Notes: generated by a model not told the origin, from the letters alone. DNA of 64,000 nt from Dactylosporangium fulvum (GCF_025137375.1 NZ_CP073720.1:5976501-6040500); one strand, 5' to 3'. Positions 36,367 to 45,685 are shown, counted from the first letter of the stretch. Program-made: numbers and translations.

Positions 36367-37866
36367 ATGTCCGACCCGTCCGTTCCGCCCACAGCCGGAC
36401 ACCTCGACGTCCTGATCGTCGGTGCCGGGATCTCCGGCATCGGCGCCGGGCGCTACCTGAAGACGGAACTGCCGTCGAAGAGCTTCGCGATCCTCGAGGC
36501 GCGTGCCGCTTCCGGCGGCACCTGGGACCTGTTCCGCTATCCGGGCATCCGGTCGGACTCGGACCTCTACACCTTCGGCTACGAGTTCAAGCCGTGGCGG
36601 GACGAGGAGTCCATCGCCTCCGCGCCGCGGATCCTCGCCTACCTGCGCGAGACCGCGACCGAGAACGGCCTGGACCCGCACATCCGCTATCACCACAAGG
36701 TGCTCGCCGCGTCCTGGTCGTCCGGCGACGCGCGCTGGACCGTCGACGTCGAGCGCACCGACACCGGCGAGCGGCTGCGGCTGACCGCCGGCTGGCTGTT
36801 CTGCGCCGGCGGCTACTACCGCTACGACGCGGGGTTCACCCCGCACTTCGAGGGCCGGGAGCGCTTCGGCGGCCCGATCGTCCATCCCCAGGACTGGCCC
36901 GACGACCTGGACTACGCGGGCAAGCGCGTCGTGGTGATCGGCAGCGGGGCCACCGCGGTCACGCTGGTGCCGGCGATGGCCGGCACGGCCGGGCACGTGA
37001 CGATGCTGCAACGCACCCCGTCGTACGTCATGCCCCTGCCGAAGAAGGACACCGTCGGCAACACCCTGAAGAAGTACCTCGGGGCGGCGCGGGGCCACGC
37101 GCTGACGCGGCGCAAGAACATCGCCCGCCAGCGCGCGATCTGGTGGTTCTGCCAGCAGTACCCGAAGGCGGCACGCCGGTTGATCCGCCTGGTCAACGTC
37201 AAGCAACTGCCGGAGGGCTATCCGGTCGACGAGCACTTCAACCCGCCGTACGGCCCCTGGGACCAGCGGCTGTGTGCGGTGCCCGACGGGGACCTGTTCC
37301 GGGCCATCCGCAAGGGCACCGCCTCGGTCGTGACCGACCGGATCGCCACCTTCACCGAGCACGGTGTGCTGCTGGAGTCCGGGCGGGAGCTCGAGGCCGA
37401 CGTCGTCGTCACCGCCACCGGGCTCAACGTGCAGGCCCTCGGCGGCGTCGCGCTGACGGTCGACGGCACCGCGGTACACCTTCCCGACACCGTCGCCTAC
37501 AAGGGCATGATGCTGTCCGGTGTACCGAACTTCGCGTACGCGATCGGCTACACCAACTCGTCCTGGACGTTGAAGGTCGGCCTGCTCTGCGAACACTTCT
37601 GCCGGCTGCTGGCCCACATGGACGCCCACGGGTACGACATCTGCCGCCCCGAGGTCGGCGACCCGGCGATGCCGACCCGGCCGTTCCTCGACTTCGGCGC
37701 CGGCTACATCCAGCGTGCCGTCGCGCAGCTGCCCCGCCAGGGCGCCCGCAGGCCGTGGCTGACCTCGACGACCTACCAGGCCGACGTCAAGCTGCTGCGC
37801 GCGGACAGCGTCGCCGACCCGGAGCTGCATTTCGCCTGTGCCACGGCGACGGCGGTCGCCCGATGA
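36367..37866 (+). CDS. FAD-dependent monooxygenase, Baeyer-Villiger type
   Basis: A 499-residue flavoprotein. The FAD motif GAGISGIGAG is near residues 17-26, and the second Rossmann motif GSGATA lies in the NADPH domain. The Baeyer-Villiger fingerprint FxGxxxHxxxWP is present as FGGPIVHPQDWP. SDSDLYTFGYEF and RTPSYVMPLP are family features. It should insert oxygen into ketones or hydroxylate related substrates, as with the EthA-like enzymes it resembles. GGAG lies nine bases before the ATG. No partner dehydrogenase or esterase is adjacent. Confidence 0.92.
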   Translation: MSDPSVPPTAGHLDVLIVGAGISGIGAGRYLKTELPSKSFAILEARAASGGTWDLFRYPGIRSDSDLYTFGYEFKPWRDEESIASAPRILAYLRETATENGLDPHIRYHHKVLAASWSSGDARWTVDVERTDTGERLRLTAGWLFCAGGYYRYDAGFTPHFEGRERFGGPIVHPQDWPDDLDYAGKRVVVIGSGATAVTLVPAMAGTAGHVTMLQRTPSYVMPLPKKDTVGNTLKKYLGAARGHALTRRKNIARQRAIWWFCQQYPKAARRLIRLVNVKQLPEGYPVDEHFNPPYGPWDQRLCAVPDGDLFRAIRKGTASVVTDRIATFTEHGVLLESGRELEADVVVTATGLNVQALGGVALTVDGTAVHLPDTVAYKGMMLSGVPNFAYAIGYTNSSWTLKVGLLCEHFCRLLAHMDAHGYDICRPEVGDPAMPTRPFLDFGAGYIQRAVAQLPRQGARRPWLTSTTYQADVKLLRADSVADPELHFACATATAVAR

Positions 37867-37917
37867 GCGCCGCGGACCGGTTCGCCGCCGCTGCTGCTCG
37901 CCCGCCGGCCGCCGGGC

Positions 37918-39387
37918 TCAGGGGTCGCCGGCGTCGGCGGCATGACGGTCGAGGAACTCGTACACCTCGGTGAGGTCGACTCCCGGGAAGACGCCGGGCG
38001 GGAGCACGGCCAGGACGTGTGACTGGGCGCGCGCCGACGGCCAGGCCAGCCGGTCCCACCGCGCCGCGAGGTCGGCCGGCGGCCGGGCGCAGCACGACGG
38101 ATCGGGGCACCGGGACGTCCTGCGCTCGGTCGTCTCCCGGCCGCGGAACCATTTCGACTCCCGGAACGGCACGCCGACGGTCACCGCGAAACCCTCGCCC
38201 ACGTCCCGGCTCGAGCACCAGTAGGTCCCGGTCGGCGTGTCGGTGTACTGCTCGAGGCCCGGATAACTGCGCGCCGACCGGAAGACCCGCCGCGCCGCCC
38301 ACTGGCGGCACACCCGCTGCCCCTCGATCGCACCGTCGGCGTCGGCGGGGAAGACGACGCCGTCGTTCTCGTAGGCCTTGTGGATCCGCCCGTCCTCGTC
38401 CGTGCGGACGAAGTGCACGGGCAGGTCGAGGTGCCGCGTCGCGAGGTTGGTGAAGCGGTGCGCCGCCATCTCGTACGAGACCGAGAAGACGTCCCGCACG
38501 TCCTCGACGGCCAGCGACCGATCCTCCTTGGCGTGGCGCAGCAGCGGCACGGCGGCACGCTCGGGCACGAGGACGGCCGCGGCGAAGTAGTTCGCCTCGG
38601 TCCGCCGGCGCAGGTAGTCGGCGAACCCGGCCGGCGTGCCGTGCCCGAGGACAAAGGTCGCCAGGGTCTGCAGCAGCACGCTGCGGGTGTCGTGGCCGCC
38701 TGTCCAACTGCCCTGCGTCAGGTAGATCCGCCGGTTCCGGAGGTCGGCGACCGAGCGTACCGATCGCGGCAGGTCGCGCATGTACCGCAGGCGGAACCCG
38801 CAGTGGGCGGCGATGTCGAGCAGCACCCGCTGGGACAGCGCGCCGGTCCCGCCGTACCCCACCGCGTCGAGGATCCGGGCCGCGTGCGCCTCGACGGCCG
38901 GGAAGTAGTTGCCCTGCTCGCGCATCTCATCACGCAGCTGCCTGTTCGCCGTCCGGGCCTCCTCCGGCGTGCTGGCCGAGCGCTCGGAACGGCGGCGCAG
39001 CGCGTCGTACAGGCCGCTGATGTGCTCGAGCGCGGCCGTCGGCACACGCCGGCCCGGGCGCAGCGGCGGCAGCCCGAGAGCGCGGTACATGGGCTCCGCC
39101 TGCGCCTCCTCGACGGCGATCTCGAGCGCGGCCCGGCGGCTCGGCGGCTCGGGACGCAGCAGCTCGTCGGCGGACAGCCGGAAGGCGGCGGCGATCGCGG
39201 CGAGCAGGCGCAGCGTCGGCTGGCGGCGGCCGTTTTCGACCTGGGAAAGGTGCGACGGGGAACTGCCGACCGCCGAGGCCAGCTCGGCCAGGGTCAGCCG
39301 CCTCGCCCGGCGCTCGTGCCGGATGCGCCTGCCGACAAGGCGGAGGTCGGACTCGATACCGGGTGGCAACTCGGCCCTTCTTCCCAC
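37918..39387 (-). CDS. ramB: RamB/ScfR-type short-chain fatty-acid regulator of the glyoxylate shunt
   Basis: A 489-residue regulator. An XRE helix-turn-helix lies at about residues 20-75 (LTLAELASAVGSSPSHLSQVENGRR). It is followed by the long ImmA/IrrE-DUF2083 region of the RamB/ScfR family (RRTEANYFAAAVLVPE, VSYEMAAHRFTNLATRHLDLPVHF). The tail has a cysteine cluster (CPDPSCC). RamB proteins bind acyl-CoA-related signals and control isocitrate lyase; here the gene is divergent from aceA, which supports that role. Leaderless from GTG: TAGAAT lies seven bases upstream with no Shine-Dalgarno sequence. Confidence 0.9.
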   Translation of the reverse strand: MGRRAELPPGIESDLRLVGRRIRHERRARRLTLAELASAVGSSPSHLSQVENGRRQPTLRLLAAIAAAFRLSADELLRPEPPSRRAALEIAVEEAQAEPMYRALGLPPLRPGRRVPTAALEHISGLYDALRRRSERSASTPEEARTANRQLRDEMREQGNYFPAVEAHAARILDAVGYGGTGALSQRVLLDIAAHCGFRLRYMRDLPRSVRSVADLRNRRIYLTQGSWTGGHDTRSVLLQTLATFVLGHGTPAGFADYLRRRTEANYFAAAVLVPERAAVPLLRHAKEDRSLAVEDVRDVFSVSYEMAAHRFTNLATRHLDLPVHFVRTDEDGRIHKAYENDGVVFPADADGAIEGQRVCRQWAARRVFRSARSYPGLEQYTDTPTGTYWCSSRDVGEGFAVTVGVPFRESKWFRGRETTERRTSRCPDPSCCARPPADLAARWDRLAWPSARAQSHVLAVLPPGVFPGVDLTEVYEFLDRHAADAGDP

Positions 39388-39394
39388 TGACGAA

Positions 39395-39400
39395 ATTCTA
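39395..39400 (-). promoter_or_regulatory. -10 element of leaderless ramB
   Basis: TAGAAT on the minus strand, seven bases before the GTG at 39387, in a short AT-rich patch. The -35 is not clear. Confidence 0.55.
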
Positions 39401-39434
39401 CCGTTTTTTCCGCGATGTCGCGTGTGCGGAGGCG

Positions 39435-39454
39435 TTCCCCGCGGGAAGCTTCCC
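39435..39454. promoter_or_regulatory. Overlapping palindromes in the ramB-aceA interval
   Basis: TTCCC-CGC-GGGAA (39435-39447) shares its right arm with the perfect palindrome GGGAAGCTTCCC (39443-39454). They lie 38-57 bases before aceA and are likely operators for RamB or another regulator. Confidence 0.5.
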
Positions 39455-39491
39455 CTTCTTTGACGGGCAGGAGACCCGGAGGTGATTCGAG

Positions 39492-40790
39492 ATGACCGCA
39501 CGTACCGACCTGGGCCTGGAGGCATGTGGGCTCGCCGCGCAGTGGAAGACCGACGCCCGCTGGTCCGGCATCGAACGGCCGTACTCCGCCGAGGACGTCA
39601 TCAAGCTCCGCGGCACGATCCGCGAAGAGCACACGCTCGCCCGGCTCGGCGCCGAGCGGCTCTGGCAGCTGCTGCAGGACGAGCCGTACGTGGCCGCGCT
39701 CGGCGCGCTGACCGGCGGCCAGGCCGTGCAGATGGTCCGGGCAGGTCTCGGAGCGATCTACCTGTCGGGCTGGCAGGTGGCCGCCGACGCCAACACGGCC
39801 GGCCACACCTATCCGGACCAGAGCCTGTACCCGGTCAACTCCGTTCCGCAGGTCGTACGACGGATCAACAACGCCCTGCTCAGGGCGGACCAGATCGCGT
39901 CGACCGAAGGCTCGGAGGACGGGCGGTACTGGCTCGCCCCGATCGTCGCGGACGCGGAGGCCGGCTTCGGCGGCGCGCTCAACGCGTTCGAGCTCATGAA
40001 GGCGATGATCGCCGCGGGCGCGGCCGCCGTGCACTGGGAGGACCAGCTCGCCAGCGAGAAGAAGTGCGGCCACCTGGGCGGCAAGGTGCTGGTGCCGACA
40101 CAGCAGCACATCAAGACGCTGGTCGCGGCGCGGCTCGCGGCGGATGTGTCGGACGTCCCCACGCTGGTGGTCGCGCGGACCGACTCGCTGGGCGCGACGC
40201 TCATCACGAGCGACGTCGACGAGCGGGACCGCCCGTTCATCACCGGCACACGCACCGCCGAGGGCTTCTACCGGATCGAGCCGGGGATCGAGTCGTCGAT
40301 CGCGCGCGGCCTCGCCTTCGCGCCCTACGCCGACCTGCTGTGGTTCGAGACCAGCACGCCCGACCTCGAGCAGGCGCGGACGTTCGCCGAGGCGATCCAT
40401 GCGGAACACCCGGACAAGCTGCTCGCCTACAACTGCTCGCCGTCGTTCAACTGGCGGCAGCACCTGGACGACGAGACCATCGCACGGTTCCAGGTCGAGC
40501 TCGGCGCGATGGGGTACCGGTTCCAGTTCATCACGCTCGCCGGCTTCCACGCGCTCAACCTGTCGATGTACGACCTCGCGTGGGACTACGCCCGGCGCGG
40601 CATGCCGGCCTACGTCGACGTGCAGGAGGCGGAGTTCGCCGCCGAGCCGCGCGGCTACACGGCGACCCGGCACCAGCGTGAGGTCGGCACCGGCTACTTC
40701 GACCTCGTCGCGACCGCGGTCGACCCCGCCGCCTCCACGACGGCCCTCGCCGGTTCGACCGAGGCGGAGCAGTTCACCGCGGCCCACTGA
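39492..40790 (+). CDS. aceA: Isocitrate lyase
   Basis: A 432-residue enzyme cleaving isocitrate to glyoxylate and succinate. The catalytic motif KKCGH contains Cys192, and the flanking HWEDQLASEKKCGHLGGKVL is fully conserved. FARTD-type metal-site residues (VVARTDSLGATL) and the C-terminal lid segments are present. GGAGGTG precedes the ATG. Divergent from ramB and probably acetate-regulated. Malate synthase is not in the window. It ends one base before the convergent GH15 gene. Confidence 0.97.
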   Translation: MTARTDLGLEACGLAAQWKTDARWSGIERPYSAEDVIKLRGTIREEHTLARLGAERLWQLLQDEPYVAALGALTGGQAVQMVRAGLGAIYLSGWQVAADANTAGHTYPDQSLYPVNSVPQVVRRINNALLRADQIASTEGSEDGRYWLAPIVADAEAGFGGALNAFELMKAMIAAGAAAVHWEDQLASEKKCGHLGGKVLVPTQQHIKTLVAARLAADVSDVPTLVVARTDSLGATLITSDVDERDRPFITGTRTAEGFYRIEPGIESSIARGLAFAPYADLLWFETSTPDLEQARTFAEAIHAEHPDKLLAYNCSPSFNWRQHLDDETIARFQVELGAMGYRFQFITLAGFHALNLSMYDLAWDYARRGMPAYVDVQEAEFAAEPRGYTATRHQREVGTGYFDLVATAVDPAASTTALAGSTEAEQFTAAH

Positions 40791-40791
40791 G

Positions 40792-42594
40792 TCAGCCCAG
40801 GGCACGGTCGAGGTTGAAGGCGGCGCTGATCAGCGCGAAGTGGGTGAACGCCTGTGGGAAGTTGCCCTGCTGCCGGCCGGTACGGGCGATCTGCTCGGCG
40901 TACAGCCCCAGATGGTTGGCGTAGGTCAGCATCTTCTCGAACGCCAGCCGCGCCTCGTCGAGGCGTCCGGCCCGGGTCAGCGCCTCGACGTACCAGAACG
41001 AGCAGATCGAGAAGGTGCCCTCCTCGCCGTGCAGGCCGTCGGGGCTCGCCTCGGGGTCGTAACGGTAGACCAACGAGTCGGACACCAGATCCGCCGTGAG
41101 CGCGTCGAGGGTGGCCAGCCACTTCGGATCGGTGGGGGCGATGAACTTCGCCAATGGCATCATGAGCACGGCCGCGTCCAGCACGTCGTCGCCCTCGTGC
41201 TGGACGAAGGCGCGCCGCTCGGCCGACCAGCCGCGCCGCATGATCCGCCGGTAGATCGTGTCCCGGATCCCGCCCCAGCGTACGAGGTCGGCGGGCAGAC
41301 CCCGGTGGCTGGCCACGCGGATGGCCCGTTCGATCGCCACCCAGCACATCAGCCGCGAGTAGAGGAAGTTCTTCCGCCCGCCGCGGGTCTCCCAGATGCC
41401 CTCGTCCGGCTGGTCCCAGTGCTCGCAGACCCAGTCGACCAGAGCGCAGACCGCCTCCCAGTGGTCGCTGGAGATGGCCTTGCCCCACTTGTCGTACAGG
41501 TAGATCGAGTCGATGAGCGCCCCGTAGATGTCGAGCTGGAGCTGGTCGGCCGCGGCGTTGCCGACCCGCACCGGGGCCGAGCCCAGGTAGCCCTCCAGGT
41601 CCAGCTCGTGTTCGGGCAGCTCGGTACGCCCGTCGATGCCGTACATGATCTGCAGCGGCCCGGAGGGGCCACCGCCGCGCAGGGTCACGTGCCGGCTCAG
41701 GAAGCTCATGAACGCCTCGGCCTCACCGGTGAAGCCCAGCCGCAGCAGCGCGTACACGCAGAAGGCGGCGTCGCGGATCCACACGTACCGGTAGTCCCAG
41801 TTCCGCTCGCCGCCGACCTGCTCGGGCAGGCTGGTCGTCGGCGCGGCCACGATCGCGCCCGTCGGCGCGTAGGTGAGCAGCTTGAGGGTCAGCGCGGAGC
41901 GGTGCACCGTCTCCCGCCACCGGCCGCGGTAACGGGAGGCGGACAGCCAGCGCCGCCAGAACGCGACCGTGCCGGCGAACTCCTGTTCGGCCTCGGCGTG
42001 CGGGCAGCCACGCGGCGCGACACCGTCGCGGATCCGGTCGAGCGCGAACACCGCGGACTCGCCCTCCAGCAGCTTGAACGACGACGTCGCGTCCGAGGCG
42101 TCGATCTCGACCGGCGCCGTGGCCGTCAGCGCGAGAGCGAGGTCCGCCGACTCGAACAGCGTCTGCCCGTGGAGCTGGCGCACGGTGTGCGGCTGCGTCC
42201 CGAAGCCGAACCGCGGAGCCACCCGAGCGCGGAACGCCACCATGCCGCGCACGCACAGCACCCGCCGGATCAGGCGGTGCCGGTCGGCCTCGACCGAGTC
42301 GTCGACCACCGGCATGAAGTCCTGGACCTCGCCCACCCCCTCCTCGGTGAAGAACCGGGTGATGAGCACGTTGGTGTCCGGGAAGTAGAACTGCTTGGTG
42401 GCGGCCGGCCCGTCGGCCGCCAGCCGGAACGATCCGCCCCGGTCGGCGTCGAGGATCGAACCGAACACGCTGGGCGCGTCGAAACGCGGGCAGCAGTACC
42501 AGTCGATCGTGCCGTCGGTGCCGACCAGCGCCACGGTGCGCAGGTCACCGATCAGCCCGTGGTCGGCGATCGGCAGATAGCGTGCGGTCGGCAT
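40792..42594 (-). CDS. Glycoside hydrolase family 15 (glucoamylase/trehalase-like)
   Basis: A 600-residue cytoplasmic protein. The N-terminal beta-sandwich starts YLPIADHGLIGDLRTVALVGTDGTIDWYCCPRFD. The (alpha/alpha)6 catalytic domain includes ERNWDYRYVWIRDAAF, the acidic GIWETRGGRKNF and the late EGTFSICSFWYVEAL. These are typical of the actinobacterial GH15 group that includes mycobacterial trehalase. No signal peptide, so it probably acts on internal trehalose or maltodextrin. GGGAGG precedes the ATG. Convergent with aceA. Confidence 0.92.
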   Translation of the reverse strand: MPTARYLPIADHGLIGDLRTVALVGTDGTIDWYCCPRFDAPSVFGSILDADRGGSFRLAADGPAATKQFYFPDTNVLITRFFTEEGVGEVQDFMPVVDDSVEADRHRLIRRVLCVRGMVAFRARVAPRFGFGTQPHTVRQLHGQTLFESADLALALTATAPVEIDASDATSSFKLLEGESAVFALDRIRDGVAPRGCPHAEAEQEFAGTVAFWRRWLSASRYRGRWRETVHRSALTLKLLTYAPTGAIVAAPTTSLPEQVGGERNWDYRYVWIRDAAFCVYALLRLGFTGEAEAFMSFLSRHVTLRGGGPSGPLQIMYGIDGRTELPEHELDLEGYLGSAPVRVGNAAADQLQLDIYGALIDSIYLYDKWGKAISSDHWEAVCALVDWVCEHWDQPDEGIWETRGGRKNFLYSRLMCWVAIERAIRVASHRGLPADLVRWGGIRDTIYRRIMRRGWSAERRAFVQHEGDDVLDAAVLMMPLAKFIAPTDPKWLATLDALTADLVSDSLVYRYDPEASPDGLHGEEGTFSICSFWYVEALTRAGRLDEARLAFEKMLTYANHLGLYAEQIARTGRQQGNFPQAFTHFALISAAFNLDRALG

Positions 42595-42697
42595 GTGTTC
42601 CTCCCAGGTCGGCGTGGGGACGCGAGACCATCGGCCACCGCCCGCCGGCGTACGGGCACCTGGGGCAGATACCCAGATCCGGCCGCTCACCCCAAAA

Positions 42698-42860
42698 TCA
42701 CCCGCGAGGGATGCGGGCCGTCAGCCGGGAGTCCAGGTACCGCTGCTCGCCCTCCACGGTGACGGACAGCGAGGTCGCCTCCTGCCCGCGGAAATCCCAG
42801 ACGGCCTTGTACGCGTCGGGAAGCGGTCGGTCCGGAAACCGCCGCCGGCCGGGCGGTCTT
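42698..42860 (-). pseudogene. Possible 3' remnant of a coding sequence
   Basis: The frame ending at 42698 reads DAYKAVWDFRGQEATSLSVT and then EGEQRYLDSRL, with normal amino-acid balance and coding-like third positions. It has no start codon outside the overlapping TetR gene. It may be the leftover end of a lost gene. I do not recognise the family. Confidence 0.25.
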
Positions 42861-43493
42861 TCAGCCGCGCCGGACCGCCCGGTTGATCCGGGAGTTGAGC
42901 GCACGCCGAGACACCGGCCCGAGGTCGTCGACCACCTCGACCAGGATGGCGAGCTGTTCCAGCGCGGCCAGCGCGTGCTCGGAACCCGTCTCGTCGACCC
43001 CGGCGTAGAGCTCGATCCCGACGAACGCCGCGGAGACCGCCCTGGCCAGCCCGCCCAGGTCGGCGACCTCCGCGAAGGGCGAACCGGCGAGCAGCCGGCG
43101 CAACACCGACTCGATCTCGTCGACCCAGAGCTGCAGGCACCCACCGACGGACGCGGCCAGCTTCTTGTCGGCCTGGGCGGCGGCGAGCAGCTGGGCGAGC
43201 ATCGACACGTTGCCCAGCGCACGCTCCCGCACCTGCAGCCTGCGGCCCACGTCGAGCAGCTGGCGCAGCGACGTGACCCGGGCGAACTCGGCCGCGTAGG
43301 CGGCGACCCGGGCCTCGGTGCTCGTGCGGCAGGCGGCGGCGAGCAGGTCGTCGACGCTGCCGTAGTGGTAGAAGACGAGCGCCTGGTTGACCCCGGCGGC
43401 GGCGGCGATGGTGCGGGCCGAGACACCCGTGATGCCGTGCTCATTGACGGCGGCGAGCGCGCCTTCCAGCAGCCGCTGCTTGGTGTCGGACAT
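42861..43493 (-). CDS. TetR-family regulator, third gene of the methyltransferase operon
   Basis: A 210-residue TetR protein. KQRLLEGALAAVNEHGITGVSARTIAAAAGVNQALVFYHYG covers the helix-turn-helix in the usual spacing (described here in part: GVSARTIAAAAGVN, FYHYGSVDDLL). The C-terminal domain is a helical ligand pocket. Its start lies ~50 bases inside the end of the upstream fusion gene, so translation is coupled. ATG 43493 is chosen; ATG 43505, with GAGGG nine bases upstream, is equally possible. It probably represses its own operon through the TTGAGC/GCTCAA sites at 45686-45736. Confidence 0.88.
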   Translation of the reverse strand: MSDTKQRLLEGALAAVNEHGITGVSARTIAAAAGVNQALVFYHYGSVDDLLAAACRTSTEARVAAYAAEFARVTSLRQLLDVGRRLQVRERALGNVSMLAQLLAAAQADKKLAASVGGCLQLWVDEIESVLRRLLAGSPFAEVADLGGLARAVSAAFVGIELYAGVDETGSEHALAALEQLAILVEVVDDLGPVSRRALNSRINRAVRRG

Positions 43494-44751
43494 CCAGCCC
43501 CCCATCGTGGTCACCCTCGACGGTACCGGCGAGGTGCGGCGGCGCTATGAGCGCGTCGGTGACGAGCTGGGCGAGCAGCCCGACGCCGGGCAGCCGCAGG
43601 AACCAGCCGGCGTACGCCCAGCCGAGGTGAACGTGCTCGAGCCCGCGGGCGACGGCGGCCACCCCCCGTTCCGTGTGGCCGTCGCCGCCCGTGTATCCGG
43701 CCCGCCGCAGCGGCCCCGGATGGCTCGCGGCCGGGGCGAGGACCAGCCCCCGCGGGCCCCGGCGGCGGAGGAAGGCCGCCGTCGCGGTGCACGGCCCGCA
43801 GTCGTCGTCGAGCCACAGAACCGGGGTGCGGCCCGTCCGGTACGGCGTCCACCGCGGCCACCAGTCGCGCACGTGCCGCCGGTACTCCAGCCACTGCTCC
43901 CCGTGCCGCCGGACGAGGGCCGCGCGCTCGTGCGGCGCGGCCACCCCGGCGCTGAAGGCGACCGCGAGCCCGGCGGCGACCGCGAGCGCCCAGCTGCGCG
44001 CGGCCATGGCCATGAGCAGCATCAGCGCGACGGTGCTGACCTGCATGGGATTCGCGACGTAGGCGTACGGTCCCGTCGTGACCAGTCGCCCGGGCGGGTC
44101 CCACGGATACGGCGTGCCCCGCCCCCGCACGAGCAGCTCCCGCACGGCGAGCAGCGCCGGCACCGACACCAGCAGCGCGAGCTGCGCCATCACCGGGGTG
44201 AGCAGCGGTTCCCAGGAGGCGCCGTCAACGGTGAAGGCGACCGTCGGCACCAGCCAGAGGGACAGCCCGGCGAAAACGACGACCTGCCCCAGCACCCGGA
44301 CCGTCAGCAAGCGGCGTTCCGCACTCGCGACCCCGAGCAGCACCGAGGGCACCGCGACCGCCACGATGCCGGCCGCCTCACCGGCCCACCAGTCGTCGCC
44401 GAGCACGACCAGCGGCGCGAGCTCCGGCATCGCCAGCAGATCGAGCCAGAGCAGCAGGCCGAGCCCGATCGGTACCGGCAACCGGCGCCGCAGCAGCACC
44501 GGCACCACGCCCCAGAGCGCGGCCCAGCCGAGCCAGAGGTCGACCGGCAGGCCGCGGAACGTGCCGTCGACGGCGGCGAACGACCACCAGCCGGCCCGGC
44601 GGGCGACCGCGTCGAGGGCGGCGACACCGACCGCCGCGGCGACACCGGCGAGCAGCGCCGCGGCCCGGGCGTCGCGCCCCCGCTCCACCCGGAGCCCGAT
44701 CAGCACGAGCGCGGCGGGGACGAGCAGGCAGGCGTAGCGGACCGTGATCAC
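43441..44751 (-). CDS. Membrane methyltransferase (ICMT/PEMT-like) fused to a DCC (DUF393) thiol-disulfide domain
   Basis: A 436-residue protein. About eight transmembrane helices come first. The segment PWDPPGRLVTTGPYAYVANP with QWLEYRRHVRDWWPRW is the SAM-binding end of isoprenylcysteine carboxyl methyltransferase/phospholipid N-methyltransferase-like proteins. A DUF393/DCC domain follows, opening VLWLDDDCGPCTATAAFLRRR with a CxxC-type pair. DCC domains are thought to be thiol oxidoreductases. The GTG at 44751 overlaps the previous stop by four bases. The fusion suggests that methylation and thiol chemistry act on one membrane substrate; this is inference. Confidence 0.8.
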   Translation of the reverse strand: MITVRYACLLVPAALVLIGLRVERGRDARAAALLAGVAAAVGVAALDAVARRAGWWSFAAVDGTFRGLPVDLWLGWAALWGVVPVLLRRRLPVPIGLGLLLWLDLLAMPELAPLVVLGDDWWAGEAAGIVAVAVPSVLLGVASAERRLLTVRVLGQVVVFAGLSLWLVPTVAFTVDGASWEPLLTPVMAQLALLVSVPALLAVRELLVRGRGTPYPWDPPGRLVTTGPYAYVANPMQVSTVALMLLMAMAARSWALAVAAGLAVAFSAGVAAPHERAALVRRHGEQWLEYRRHVRDWWPRWTPYRTGRTPVLWLDDDCGPCTATAAFLRRRGPRGLVLAPAASHPGPLRRAGYTGGDGHTERGVAAVARGLEHVHLGWAYAGWFLRLPGVGLLAQLVTDALIAPPHLAGTVEGDHDGGLDVRHQAAAAGRRARRRQ

Positions 44752-45659
44752 GACAGGGCCAGCATGTCGAGGAAGTGGCCGGCGCCCGCGTGGGTGAGGC
44801 CGTCCTGCAGCGGACCGAAGTACCAGCTCGGGTCGAGCCCGCGGCGGTAGGCCAGCACGATGCGGACCTCGGTGTGCGTGGCGTCTACCGCGTGCCACGA
44901 CAGCTCCGCGCCCTCGAATCGCATCCAGCGTGCGGTGATCGAGTCGTTGCGGACGATGTCGAAGGCCAGCCGGCCGGGCTCGTGCGCGCTCACCCGGGTG
45001 ACCAGTTCGCCGCCCGGCCCGTGCGAGCTGCCGTGGTACCCGAAGACCCAGAGGTCGCCGGGGTCGAGCCCCTGACCTGCGATGTGCTCCGGCATCGGCA
45101 CGCCGAGGGCACGCAACGGGAGGGAACGCACCGCCGCGGTGCGCGGCCCGGCCGCGATCCGGGCCTCCACCTCGGCGGCGTCCGCGGCGACGACGCGTGT
45201 GACGGACACGGACCGGTCCGGATCGATGCGCCACTGCGGGGTCACGCCCTCCAGCCCCGCCAGGAGCAGCAGCGGTACGGGCAGCAGCGCATACCCTCGG
45301 CGATGCGTCCCGCGCCGGTTCAGCAGGCTCCCGAGGAGCTGGAAGAGACCGAGCGCGCCGTGCGCGACCGCATAGACCAGCGGCGCGGCGAGGATGACGC
45401 AGATCGCACCCTCGTGCATCCCCACGGCCACGACCAGCAGGAGCACGGTGACGAAGACGAAGAGCCGCCCGTGCAGGCTCTCCACCGTCACGAGGAGCAG
45501 GCCGGCGGCGAGCAGGGTGGGCAGCGCGACGAAGAACAGCGCGCTGTCCGCCCGCCCTTCCCGCACGGCGACCACGAACACGGCGATCCCGAACAGGCCG
45601 ATCAGCGCGGCCAGGATCAGCTTGGCCGGCCCGGGCCGCCGGCCTCGACGTTCCTCCAC
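44748..45659 (-). CDS. Membrane protein with C-terminal SRPBCC-like domain
   Basis: A 303-residue protein. About four to five transmembrane helices (LILAALIGLFGIAVFVVAV onward) occupy the first ~140 residues. A ~160-residue soluble part follows. It reads SVSVTRVVAADAAEVEARI at its start and HAVDATHTEVRIVLAYRRG and GAGHFLDML at its end, the strand-helix order of START/SRPBCC lipid-binding domains. First gene of the TetR-controlled operon. The GTG at 45659 has GGGG eight bases upstream; GTG 45668 is too close to that site. Function unknown, possibly handling a hydrophobic substrate for the fused methyltransferase. Confidence 0.75.
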   Translation of the reverse strand: MEERRGRRPGPAKLILAALIGLFGIAVFVVAVREGRADSALFFVALPTLLAAGLLLVTVESLHGRLFVFVTVLLLVVAVGMHEGAICVILAAPLVYAVAHGALGLFQLLGSLLNRRGTHRRGYALLPVPLLLLAGLEGVTPQWRIDPDRSVSVTRVVAADAAEVEARIAAGPRTAAVRSLPLRALGVPMPEHIAGQGLDPGDLWVFGYHGSSHGPGGELVTRVSAHEPGRLAFDIVRNDSITARWMRFEGAELSWHAVDATHTEVRIVLAYRRGLDPSWYFGPLQDGLTHAGAGHFLDMLALS

Positions 45660-45685
45660 AACGCACACCCCTTTTGAGCGACTGG

